Positions 1 through 6,016 of a DNA stretch of 6,563 nucleotides are shown piece by piece. This DNA comes from Rhodanobacteraceae bacterium (GTDB taxonomy: Bacteria; Pseudomonadota; Gammaproteobacteria; Xanthomonadales; SZUA-5). Made by a program: the position numbers and the translations under genes. The stretch is taken from positions 1 through 6,563 of the forward strand of contig QIMA01000176.1 in NCBI GenBank assembly GCA_003233535.1. The letters are read 5' to 3'. The notes below the pieces were generated by a model, which did not search any database, was not told the origin of the DNA, and was given only the letters and a program-made list of their open reading frames with translations. Positions within the stretch are counted from its first letter, which is position 1; every line of letters begins with the position of its first letter.

Positions 1-1668
1 GTTCGTAGCCTTATTATGGTCGAGGATGAGCTTTTCGTTGGTACCGAAAGAGGGCTCTTTGTCGGTTTGGAGGGCGCGTTCAAGCGGGTCAACACCTCGC
101 TGCCTTTGGATTCAGTATTTGTCACTGCGTTCGTTCCGCTAATCGGCGGCAAGTTGGCGATAGGCACATTCAACGACGGCATCTACATACGCGACCTAAC
201 TGGGTACACCGAATTGGCAACCGAGCAAGGACTGCCGTGGGATTCAGTTGCCAATCTCCAGGCAGATAGCAGCCACCTGTGGGTCAGCAGCCCGCGCGGC
301 GTGTATCGGGCAAGCATTGCTAAGATCGAAGACTTCCTGCTCAACGGTGGTCGCGTCAGCACTGAGCCAGTGCTCAACGAAGGGCGCAGCGCGCGCGGCG
401 GTCAGCCTTTGCGCTGCTGCAATTCCGGCGCCACCAGTCGTGGCCTCTACCTGCAGGGGGCGTTGTGGTTTCCCAGTCTCAACGGGCTAGTCCGCATCGA
501 TCCCAAAGATGTTAAGCCACCCGGACAACCGCGACGCGCTGTCATCGAGCAAGTAAGCGCTGAAGGTGGACAGCGCTGGCGCGCCAACCAGCGCCTAGCT
601 TTGCCCGAGGGCATACGCGACATCAACATTCACTACACTGCGCTCGCCTTTCGCGATCCGGAATCGATGCGTTTCCGCTACCGACTGCAAGGCTACGAAT
701 CGGACTGGCAACCGCTCACGGCGCAAAGAAGTGTGCGCTACACCAACTTAGCGCCGGGCACGTATCGCTTCGATTTGCAGGTACAGGGCGGCGCGCACGC
801 CGATTTTGTGGATGCCGAACCGCTACAACTGCAGGTCCCAGCGCGGATACCGGAGACGCTTTGGTTTCGGCTGTTGATCACGGCGCTGGCTGGGAGTATC
901 GCGGTGCTGGCGGCGCTCTTATTGAGAAAACGCGGTAAAGGTCGCGAGTTGCGCCTGCAGCAACAAGTGAACCAACGAACGGAAGAGTTGCGGCGCGCTA
1001 ACGACCGCTTGCACAATGCCAATCAGGCATTGGCCGAGGAAAGTTTGACCGACGGATTGACCGGACTGAAGAATCGCCGTTTCCTGGCCAAGTTCCTGGC
1101 CGAATGGCGCAGACGTAGTTTGCTCGGCGAAACCACGCAAGAGCATCTGTGGTTTTTCCTCCTCGATTTGGATCATTTCAAAGCCATCAATGACCGCCAC
1201 GGCCACTTGGTTGGAGATGACATACTGAAGCAGTTCTCCCAGCTGTTGCTGAGACTGGCGGGCGATGGCGGGCATGCACTGCGCTGGGGAGGCGAGGAGT
1301 TCTTGCTGCTGATACCGGATCCAGCTATTGGATCCCCCTCCCGCTTCGCCCAGCGCGTGGTCCAGGCAGTGCGCCGCGCCGACTTTCGCGCTAACGAGGT
1401 CGAACGGGTGCCGATGAGCGTGTCGCTTGGCGTTGCAGGCTACCCCGCCCTGCACGACCGCGGCGACATTGCTGACTGGGCATTGGCCATGGGATTTGCC
1501 GACGCAGCGCTGTATTGGGTCAAATCTCACGGGCGCGACAACTGGAATCGATTAATCCCCACGGCGCAGGCTCACTATCGCGATTTTTCCGGCGGCTTCG
1601 GCTTGGGCGCCGATCACCTCGTTGATTCTGGGCTAGCCACTTGGGAGCACGAGGACGGCACTGCCTAG
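1..1668 (+). CDS. Receptor-type diguanylate cyclase (beta-propeller / Y_Y_Y / TM / GGDEF), 5' end outside window
   Basis: The frame is already open at base 1. The first ATG (position 16) lies inside a propeller-like region with no signal peptide before it, so the true start is almost certainly upstream; proteins of this architecture usually carry many more propeller repeats. Numbering from the ATG at 16: residues 1-165 hold two-component-regulator-propeller style blades (for example LPWDSVANLQ followed by HLWVSSPRGVYR). A Y_Y_Y-type beta-sandwich follows at about 200-277 (YRLQGYESDW, LAPGTYRF), then one transmembrane helix at about 282-304, a coiled coil at about 305-342 and a GGDEF domain at about 343-513. 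Metal and substrate residues are visible in DLDHFKAIND (384-393), and the active-site loop is GGEEF (425-429). It should synthesise c-di-GMP at the inner membrane in response to a periplasmic or envelope signal. The inhibitory I-site (RxxD) is replaced by GDGG (416-419). The TAG stop lies inside the terminal CTAG of a repeat remnant. Confidence 0.93.
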   Translation, partial: VRSLIMVEDELFVGTERGLFVGLEGAFKRVNTSLPLDSVFVTAFVPLIGGKLAIGTFNDGIYIRDLTGYTELATEQGLPWDSVANLQADSSHLWVSSPRGVYRASIAKIEDFLLNGGRVSTEPVLNEGRSARGGQPLRCCNSGATSRGLYLQGALWFPSLNGLVRIDPKDVKPPGQPRRAVIEQVSAEGGQRWRANQRLALPEGIRDINIHYTALAFRDPESMRFRYRLQGYESDWQPLTAQRSVRYTNLAPGTYRFDLQVQGGAHADFVDAEPLQLQVPARIPETLWFRLLITALAGSIAVLAALLLRKRGKGRELRLQQQVNQRTEELRRANDRLHNANQALAEESLTDGLTGLKNRRFLAKFLAEWRRRSLLGETTQEHLWFFLLDLDHFKAINDRHGHLVGDDILKQFSQLLLRLAGDGGHALRWGGEEFLLLIPDPAIGSPSRFAQRVVQAVRRADFRANEVERVPMSVSLGVAGYPALHDRGDIADWALAMGFADAALYWVKSHGRDNWNRLIPTAQAHYRDFSGGFGLGADHLVDSGLATWEHEDGTA

Positions 1669-1692
1669 CCCGGATGTTTCATGAACTCGCGC
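1665..1692. repeat. 28-nt terminal remnant of the 168-bp repeat family
   Basis: The sequence starts CTAGCCCGGATGTTTCATGA and continues to GCGC. It matches the 'right' terminus of the full copies, read inward, with a single A/G difference. After 1692 the similarity fades; the next bases loosely resemble the small palindrome that follows in full copies. The hairpin body and the other terminus are absent. The first four bases overlap the stop codon of the cyclase gene. It could be a deletion derivative, or a solo terminus left by imprecise loss. Confidence 0.75.
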
Positions 1693-1706
1693 TCGCAATC
1701 GCAAAC

Positions 1707-1711
1707 TGGAG
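1707..1711 (+). promoter_or_regulatory. Ribosome binding site for the 153-aa membrane protein
   Basis: TGGAG lies six bases before GTG (1718). This spacing supports the GTG; the adjacent TTG (1721) would also be in range. Confidence 0.55.
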
Positions 1712-1717
1712 CATTAC

Positions 1718-2179
1718 GTGTTGAATTGGTTGTTGGGAATCGTATCGGTAGTGCTGGCGGGCACTGCGCTCGGAGGCCTATGGGCATTATTGGCGCTGTT
1801 GCTGGGTGACAGCGGGCCCTGGCTAGCGCTGCTGGTGCCATTGCCGCTGACTTGGCTACTCCTATACAACCAACACCCGGGCGGCTGGTGGCGTGCGCTG
1901 CTGGGTCTGAGCGGTTATCTGATTGCTCTGGCTCAAGCCAGTTTACTCATGGGCGCTGCCATCGTCGCGGCTCATCTAGGCAAGGGTTTGTGGCCATGGA
2001 TCTTCGATATCGGTCCGGAAATGGCTTTCGCTGTAAGCCGTGCGCGGCTCGGCGTGGTGGAGTATCTGTGCTATTTCAGCGGTGCGGTGCTGGCGACCTG
2101 GATGGGCTTTGGACCGCAACGTAGCAACGCGTCCGCGGCCCGCCCCAAGCAGCGCAAACGCGCCCCGGCTAAGGCCTGA
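1718..2179 (+). CDS. Small integral membrane protein of unknown function
   Basis: This is a 153-aa protein that I do not recognise. It starts with GTG, preceded at good spacing by TGGAG. About four hydrophobic segments are visible: residues 2-29, 33-51, 59-86 and 106-127. A short polar stretch with GKGLWPWIFDIGPEM (about 88-102) lies between the last two. The C-terminus is basic and Ala/Lys/Arg rich (about 132-153) and is probably cytoplasmic by the positive-inside rule. The gene begins 49 nt after the cyclase stop on the same strand, so co-transcription is plausible and a role in signalling or the envelope is possible, but nothing in the sequence names one. It is convergent with the histidine kinase gene, and a full copy of the 168-bp repeat fills most of the gap. 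The composition resembles that of its neighbours. Confidence 0.8.
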   Translation: MLNWLLGIVSVVLAGTALGGLWALLALLLGDSGPWLALLVPLPLTWLLLYNQHPGGWWRALLGLSGYLIALAQASLLMGAAIVAAHLGKGLWPWIFDIGPEMAFAVSRARLGVVEYLCYFSGAVLATWMGFGPQRSNASAARPKQRKRAPAKA

Positions 2180-2192
2180 TCTGTGCAAACGC

Positions 2193-2360
2193 CTAGCCCG
2201 GGATTTCATAAACTTCACGCGCCCTCGCTAGGCCCTTGATCGCCCAGCGACTTTTTCTCAGTCGGGTGTATGAACCACTACACCGCGCCTTGTAGAAAAA
2301 CCACTGGGCAATCAATGTCCTGCGCGATCATCGCGCGAGTTCATGAAATATCCGGGCTAG
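2193..2360 (+). mobile_element. MITE-like 168-bp repeat, copy A
   Basis: The element is bounded by CTAG at both ends (2193-2196 and 2357-2360) and is 168 bp including both. The termini are inverted repeats of about 24 bp: CTAGCCCGGGATTTCATAAA on the left, and on the right the complement of CTAGCCCGGATATTTCATGA. Inside, TTGATCGCCC (2236-2245) pairs with GGGCAATCAA (2306-2315) with one mismatch. GGTGTA and TACACC form the apex stem around the loop TGAACCAC (2271-2278). The right arm carries the near-perfect palindrome GCGCGATCATCGCGC. There is no coding capacity. It lies between the convergent membrane-protein and histidine-kinase genes, and its right-end CTAG provides the kinase stop. If transcribed it would fold into a long hairpin from either strand, so it could serve as a shared 3'-end structure. 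Confidence 0.85.
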
Positions 2361-3673
2361 TGCGGCGGACTAAAGTCCAGCATTGCCCTCGCACCACCGC
2401 CTTGCCGAGGTTCCATAGACGCGCGCCAGCCGTACAAGTCGCATAACCGAGAAACGATGGCCAGACCCAAGCCGGCGCCGGCGCCGGTAGCGCCAACACC
2501 GCGGTAATTGCGTTCGAACAGCTTGTCGGCCTCGTGCTGGGTAATCCCAGGGCCGGTGTCCTCGACCAACACTCGATTAGCCTCCAAGCGCACGCGCACG
2601 ACGCCTTCGGCGGTGTACTTGATCGCATTACCGAGCAAATTCCCCACCGCCACAGCAATGACCGAGTGTGGCGCATCAACCTGCACCTGCGCCTCCTTGT
2701 ACAACTCCAGAGTCAGAGATTTGCGACCCAACTGCGAGCGATGGGTCTCAATGAGTTGATCAAGCACCTTGCCAACGTCGGTGGTTTCACCTTCGGAAGG
2801 GGCCTGACGCTCGCCTCGAGACAGGTGCAGCAGTGCGGTAGTTAGCTCAGTGGACTGCTTAGCTGCGCGCTCAATCCGCCGCAATCGCTCGCGCATGCGA
2901 TCGTTGAGGTCAGGCATCGATTGCATCAGTTCGACCGTCGACAAGATCACCGCCAGAGGCGTGCGTAACTCGTGACTGACGTCCGAATTAAACTCACGAT
3001 CTCGCGATACCAAATGGGTCAATCGGGCGGCATAGTCATCGAGCGCCGTGGCGACTTGCCCCACCTCATCGTCAACAAAGTGATCGGCAATCGGCTGCGC
3101 GGCGCCGCTGTCACCCAATTCCTGAATGCGTTGCGCGAGTTCCGAAACCGGCGCCATCACCCGCGATGACGACCACACGCCCAACAGCCAGGACATCAGC
3201 GAGAAGACCACGACAGTCACCACCAAAGCGATGGATAGGGCTATGCGGCCCTGCTCCTCCTGGGTGACGTCATAGCGCAGAAAGAACCAGTAGTCGTCGT
3301 CTTTGAGCACCGCGAGCTTATAGGCCTCTCGACCCTTTTGCGCGGTGTTTTCAACGACTCGGTGCACGCCACTTTCCAAGTAGCGCCAATCCAACTGCAC
3401 GTTACCGAAATTGCGCCGGCTGATGACGTAGCCCCGAATCTTCGAGTAGGTGCCCAGATCATTGCTGGGATCTTCGCGAAACTGCTGCGCATAGTTAGAC
3501 AGCTCACGACTCAACGTGTCGTCGATCAGGCGGTTTTCTAACCAGTCACGCAGCACCAGCACCGCCACTGCAAACAGGATCGCTAGCAGCGATCCCAGCA
3601 GCAGCGATGAGATGATGATTCGGCTGCGTAGACGCCTACGATGCCGCTTGGGGGTCGACGAGCCGGTAGCCAA
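2357..3673 (-). CDS. Sensor histidine kinase of a two-component system
   Basis: This is a 438-aa membrane kinase with the usual order of domains. A basic N-terminus (RHRRRLRSR) precedes TM1 at about 19-41. A periplasmic sensing region spans about 42-142, TM2 about 143-167 and HAMP about 168-222. HisKA carries DVSHELRTPL with phospho-acceptor His234. The HATPase_c domain has N box GNLLGNAIKY (Asn345 and Asn349), G1 box EDTGPGI (Asp372) and G2 box GAGAGLGLAI (397-406). It autophosphorylates on ATP and passes phosphate to the regulator encoded immediately upstream. The start is TTG; no ATG or GTG lies in frame before TM1 and there is no clear Shine-Dalgarno. It overlaps the regulator gene by 38 nt, which favours translational coupling. 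The amber stop lies inside the terminal CTAG of repeat copy A. The periplasmic domain gives no ligand clue that I recognise. Confidence 0.95.
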   Translation of the reverse strand: MATGSSTPKRHRRRLRSRIIISSLLLGSLLAILFAVAVLVLRDWLENRLIDDTLSRELSNYAQQFREDPSNDLGTYSKIRGYVISRRNFGNVQLDWRYLESGVHRVVENTAQKGREAYKLAVLKDDDYWFFLRYDVTQEEQGRIALSIALVVTVVVFSLMSWLLGVWSSSRVMAPVSELAQRIQELGDSGAAQPIADHFVDDEVGQVATALDDYAARLTHLVSRDREFNSDVSHELRTPLAVILSTVELMQSMPDLNDRMRERLRRIERAAKQSTELTTALLHLSRGERQAPSEGETTDVGKVLDQLIETHRSQLGRKSLTLELYKEAQVQVDAPHSVIAVAVGNLLGNAIKYTAEGVVRVRLEANRVLVEDTGPGITQHEADKLFERNYRGVGATGAGAGLGLAIVSRLCDLYGWRASMEPRQGGGARAMLDFSPPH

Positions 3674-4319
3674 TGCCGTGACGGGTCTGCAAGAGGGGTA
3701 CGTCGAAGGGTTTGTCGATCGCTGAGCGCAGGGTGTGAATGTGCACTCTTAGCGAATCGCTGTCGGGTAATTCCTCACCCCAAACCCGCATTTCCAGTTC
3801 CTGACGAGTAACCACCGAAGGGCTGGCCTCCATCAGACACTGCAGGATCTTCAGAGCGATAGGATTGAGCTGGATGGCCTTTTCCTGACGAGTAACGACC
3901 AACGTGTCCAAATTAAAACTTAGATCGGCCACATGCAGCACGCGAGCCTGCTGCGGCTTACTGCGGCGGACCAAAACCTGCAGCCGCGCTTCCAGTTCCT
4001 GGAGCGCAAAGGGCTTGACCATGTAGTCGTCGGCGCCGGTCTCAAAGCCAGCCAGTTTTTGCTGCAGGCTGTCGCGTGCGGTGAGCATCAGCACTGGTGT
4101 GTGCTTGCGTGCCTCTTGACGCAGTTTACGGCACAACTCCAAACCGTCTATGCCGGGCAACATCAGGTCCAGCACCAGCACATCGTAGTCATTGACCACG
4201 GCAAGGTGCAGGCCGGTGACGCCGTCGGCACCGAAGTCGACGACATGTCCGCGGTCTTCGAGAAAATCACCGATGTTAGCGGCGATATCTGGGTTGTCTT
4301 CAATCACCAATACGCGCAT
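3636..4319 (-). CDS. OmpR/PhoB-family response regulator
   Basis: This is a 227-aa transcription factor of normal family length. The receiver domain (1-about 118) starts MRVLVIEDNPD with acidic pocket Glu7/Asp8. The phospho-acceptor is Asp51 in VLDLMLPG, the switch Thr80 lies in MLTARD, and the conserved Lys102 is in VKPF. A winged-helix DNA-binding domain follows (about 130-222), with TRQELEMRVWG, the recognition-helix region DSLRVHIHTLRSAID and the C-terminal hairpin HGIGYRLV. I chose the ATG at 4319 because it gives the canonical receiver N-terminus. The frame stays open further upstream, but that stretch does not resemble a receiver. A GAGGT lies at 4333-4337, 13 nt upstream, which is rather far. 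It is the first gene of a two-gene operon with the histidine kinase. Autoregulation is usual in this family, and the leader contains several dyads, but no direct-repeat operator is obvious. Confidence 0.95.
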   Translation of the reverse strand: MRVLVIEDNPDIAANIGDFLEDRGHVVDFGADGVTGLHLAVVNDYDVLVLDLMLPGIDGLELCRKLRQEARKHTPVLMLTARDSLQQKLAGFETGADDYMVKPFALQELEARLQVLVRRSKPQQARVLHVADLSFNLDTLVVTRQEKAIQLNPIALKILQCLMEASPSVVTRQELEMRVWGEELPDSDSLRVHIHTLRSAIDKPFDVPLLQTRHGIGYRLVDPQAAS

Positions 4320-4341
4320 AGGCTTTAACGCTACCTCGTTA

Positions 4342-4426
4342 TGACTGCCGTCAGTCAGGCTCTGGCTACCGGGCACAGTCTCGCATGAAGCTGCGAGCAA
4401 TCGATTGCCGCGACGATGAAATCGCG
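4342..4426 (-). promoter_or_regulatory. Cluster of short dyads in the leader of the two-component operon
   Basis: Four inverted repeats are packed upstream of the regulator start. They are TGACTG/CAGTCA around a 4-nt loop (4342-4357), CTCGCA/TGCGAG around 6 nt (4380-4397), the perfect 12-bp palindrome GCAATCGATTGC (4397-4408) and CGCGA/TCGCG around 8 nt (4409-4426). They could be protein-binding sites or leader RNA hairpins. I could not identify convincing -35 and -10 boxes, so the promoter itself is not placed. Confidence 0.3.
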
Positions 4427-4468
4427 CGAATCGGTACCCTAAAGGTTGCCACGAACCCGCTGGCGCAG

Positions 4469-4522
4469 AAAAAAGAAAGGCCCAAGCGTGATGGCATTGG
4501 GAGAATCCATCACACTTGGGCC
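4469..4522 (-). terminator. Strong intrinsic terminator on the minus strand
   Basis: The arms at 4479-4494 and 4507-4522 form a 16-bp stem (GGCCCAAG..GATGG against CCATC..CTTGGGCC) with one internal mismatch and a 12-nt loop. On the minus strand the stem is followed directly by TTTCTTTTTT (complement of 4469-4478). On the plus strand no T-tract follows, so it works leftward only. It lies between the beta-lactamase-like gene and the two-component operon, and would stop transcription from the former or from a small RNA starting in 4523-4666. Confidence 0.88.
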
Positions 4523-4666
4523 ACAAACGCCCTGAACACTGCAGCTCTGCGTTGACCTAGTGGAGTGCCATGCAGAACACATTACGACTCGCATACTGCG
4601 GGTCGAGCGCTTAAGAAGCCGTTAAAAAAGAATTGTTAGCGCGTTAAGGCACGACTGACAGGAGCC
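4523..4666 (-). other. Gene-free gap upstream of the terminator; possible small RNA
   Basis: This stretch of about 145 bases lies between repeat copy B and the terminator. No convincing ORF is seen; a minus-strand ORF of about 46 codons runs through the terminator stem and is not protein-like. An inverted repeat lies at 4585-4605 (CGACTCGCA, TAC, TGCGGGTCG), with one wobble pair on the plus strand. A TCGACC, 16 nt, TAATGT arrangement on the minus strand is a poor sigma-70 match. It could be the 3' UTR of the beta-lactamase-like gene before the repeat inserted, or a small RNA gene ending at the terminator. Confidence 0.25.
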
Positions 4667-4834
4667 CTAGCCCGGATATTTCATGAACTCGCGCGATGAT
4701 CGCGCAGGACATGGATTGCCCAGTGGTTTTTTCGAAGGAGCGGTGTAGTGGTTCATACACCCGACTGAGAAAAAACCGCCGGGCGATCAAGGGCCTAGCG
4801 AGGGCGCGTGAAGTTTATGAAATATCCGGGCTAG
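4667..4834 (-). mobile_element. MITE-like 168-bp repeat, copy B (inverted relative to A)
   Basis: CTAG bounds both ends (4667-4670 and 4831-4834), and the length equals copies A and C. It lies in the opposite orientation. It has the best-preserved hairpin: on the minus strand GGTTTTTTC pairs perfectly with GAAAAAACC, and TTGATCGCCC pairs with GGGCAATCCA apart from two mismatches. The apex GGTGTATGAACCACTACACC is the same as in copy A. The CTAG at 4831-4834 contains the stop codon of the beta-lactamase-like gene, so that gene's transcript would read straight into the element. Confidence 0.85.
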
Positions 4835-5901
4835 GGCAGCTGATCGCCATCGACCACCGGGAGTGCCGGTGGTTGCACCGGGCTGACCGCCTCGGTGGGT
4901 GCGGCGAGTGCGGTTTCCGGCTGTGCATCGAGCGGAGCTTGGTCTGGCGCTGCGGCGGGCGCTACTGCCACTGGCCGCGGCGCAGTGGCGGGCGCGGCAG
5001 CCGGGGCGGTTTGTGCCGGTGCCGCGGCATGATCCGGCGCCGGGATGGCGGCCGCTGGCGTTGCACTGAGATCGGCCACCATGGTCGGCGTAGGTTCTAC
5101 CGGGGCGGGCCAAAAACCCAACTCAATCAGACTATCCATCACAATCTGACGGCGAACAACGGCGACATCAGAAATAGAGGTGCCGTCAACCGTCAGGTAA
5201 AAATAGGCACGCGGCTTGCCGGCCTTTTCCACAAAACCGACGAATAGCCCGTAGAGATCGCCATCGGTTCGCACACAAGAGCCGGTTTTACCGTACAAAA
5301 CGTGGTCACCCTCATTGCGCAAGCGCAGCGAATCCAGAATAACCGCGGTCTGACGCTTGTTTATGCCCACCTTGCCTTCGCGCATTTTGCGTATGAAATC
5401 CACTTGTTCCAGACCGGAAACTTGCAAACTGCTGGATTTCCAGAACTCTTCCAGGCCGCCGCTGATATCGGCGTTGCCGTACTTAAGGCGCGTGAGATCT
5501 TGCTTCAGCTTGACCGCACCGCGCTTGGTGGTGATGTCTTGCAGGTACCACGGCACGGAGTTTTTCGCGGCGCTGCGCAAATTGTGCCTCTGCGCACGCC
5601 AAGCGCTGGGCCAATAGTGGGTCGGCGGAATTTCTGACTGCGCCCGGGAAATTTCGGTGACTGCAGGCTTGATAAACCCCGCCTTCAACGCCACCACGGC
5701 GGCAGGAAGATAAAATGTAGAACAGGGTGCGACCCGCTCGGACAAGCGCGGCAAATTCACTCTGAACGACAGCGTGCTTTCAGCGTCGTAAATTTCCATG
5801 TCGCCCCAGCGACCATTGAAATTGTGGGCAATTCCACCAGCACACAGCGGCCCGGCCGCAAGCAGCATGGCGGCAATGGAAAATAATTTATTCAAACGCA
5901 T
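4831..5901 (-). CDS. Exported class D beta-lactamase-like protein lacking the SxxK lysine, with Pro/Ala-rich tail
   Basis: This is a 356-aa protein. The chosen start, ATG at 5901, gives a clean signal peptide (MRLNKLFSIAAMLLAAGPLCA, cleavage near residue 21) and has AGGAGG 11 nt upstream. An in-frame ATG at 5982 would bury that signal behind 27 extra residues, with no ribosome site and only 34 bp from a repeat. Class D landmarks in order are PCSTFY (Ser61), SVPWYLQDI (Ser115), YGNADISGG (141-149), FW (Trp154), LQVSGLEQVDFIRKM and GKTGS (KTG 205-207), then FVGFVE. Two catalytic positions deviate. The SxxK lysine is Tyr64 (codon TAT, at least two changes from Lys), and SxV reads SVP. Class D enzymes need the carbamylated lysine, so hydrolysis is doubtful; it may bind rather than cleave beta-lactams or peptidoglycan stems. 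From about residue 265 a 90-residue Pro/Ala-rich tail follows. The stop TAG lies in the CTAG of repeat copy B. Confidence 0.87.
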   Translation of the reverse strand: MRLNKLFSIAAMLLAAGPLCAGGIAHNFNGRWGDMEIYDAESTLSFRVNLPRLSERVAPCSTFYLPAAVVALKAGFIKPAVTEISRAQSEIPPTHYWPSAWRAQRHNLRSAAKNSVPWYLQDITTKRGAVKLKQDLTRLKYGNADISGGLEEFWKSSSLQVSGLEQVDFIRKMREGKVGINKRQTAVILDSLRLRNEGDHVLYGKTGSCVRTDGDLYGLFVGFVEKAGKPRAYFYLTVDGTSISDVAVVRRQIVMDSLIELGFWPAPVEPTPTMVADLSATPAAAIPAPDHAAAPAQTAPAAAPATAPRPVAVAPAAAPDQAPLDAQPETALAAPTEAVSPVQPPALPVVDGDQLP

Positions 5902-5912
5902 CAAAAGAGCTG

Positions 5913-5918
5913 CCTCCT
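5913..5918 (-). promoter_or_regulatory. Shine-Dalgarno deciding the start of the beta-lactamase-like gene
   Basis: The minus strand reads AGGAGG here, 11 nt before the ATG at 5901. The spacing is slightly long, but this is the only strong ribosome site near any in-frame start. It supports the internal ATG over the one at 5982. Confidence 0.55.
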
Positions 5919-6016
5919 GGGCAGTTTGAGCAAAGGACCGAAGTTCACTAGCGTTGCGCGGCACGCTCGGCAGAGCGCTCATGCCTGTCGGGCGCGCAAA
6001 ACAGCCTTCGCAGCTG

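Noticed and set aside
919..1530. A 203-codon minus-strand ORF antisense to the GGDEF domain
   Set aside because: It is the complement of a well-supported domain in GC-rich sequence, shows no domain and has no ribosome site.
2207..2220. TTCAT..TTCAC in the repeat as a Blr/Cre-type regulator tag (TTCAC-N6-TTCAC)
   Set aside because: The spacing is four rather than six, one half-site differs, and it is present in every repeat copy whatever the neighbouring gene.
2193..2360. The repeat as a CRISPR repeat/spacer unit or attachment site
   Set aside because: Copies are dispersed, in both orientations, uniform in length and with inverted termini. There are no regularly spaced short direct repeats and no integrase.
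4320..4526. A longer response-regulator reading starting at 4526 (69 extra residues)
   Set aside because: The extension runs through the terminator stem and leader dyads and shows no domain, while MRVLVIEDN at 4319 is the canonical receiver start.
4696..5247. A 183-codon plus-strand ORF antisense to the Pro/Ala tail and repeat B
   Set aside because: It starts inside the repeat, is Arg/Gly rich as expected from the complement of Pro/Ala codons, and has no recognisable domain.
5902..5982. Upstream ATG at 5982 for the beta-lactamase-like gene
   Set aside because: It would place 27 polar residues before an obvious signal peptide, lacks a ribosome site, and leaves almost no room for a promoter before repeat copy C. 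It is not fully excluded.
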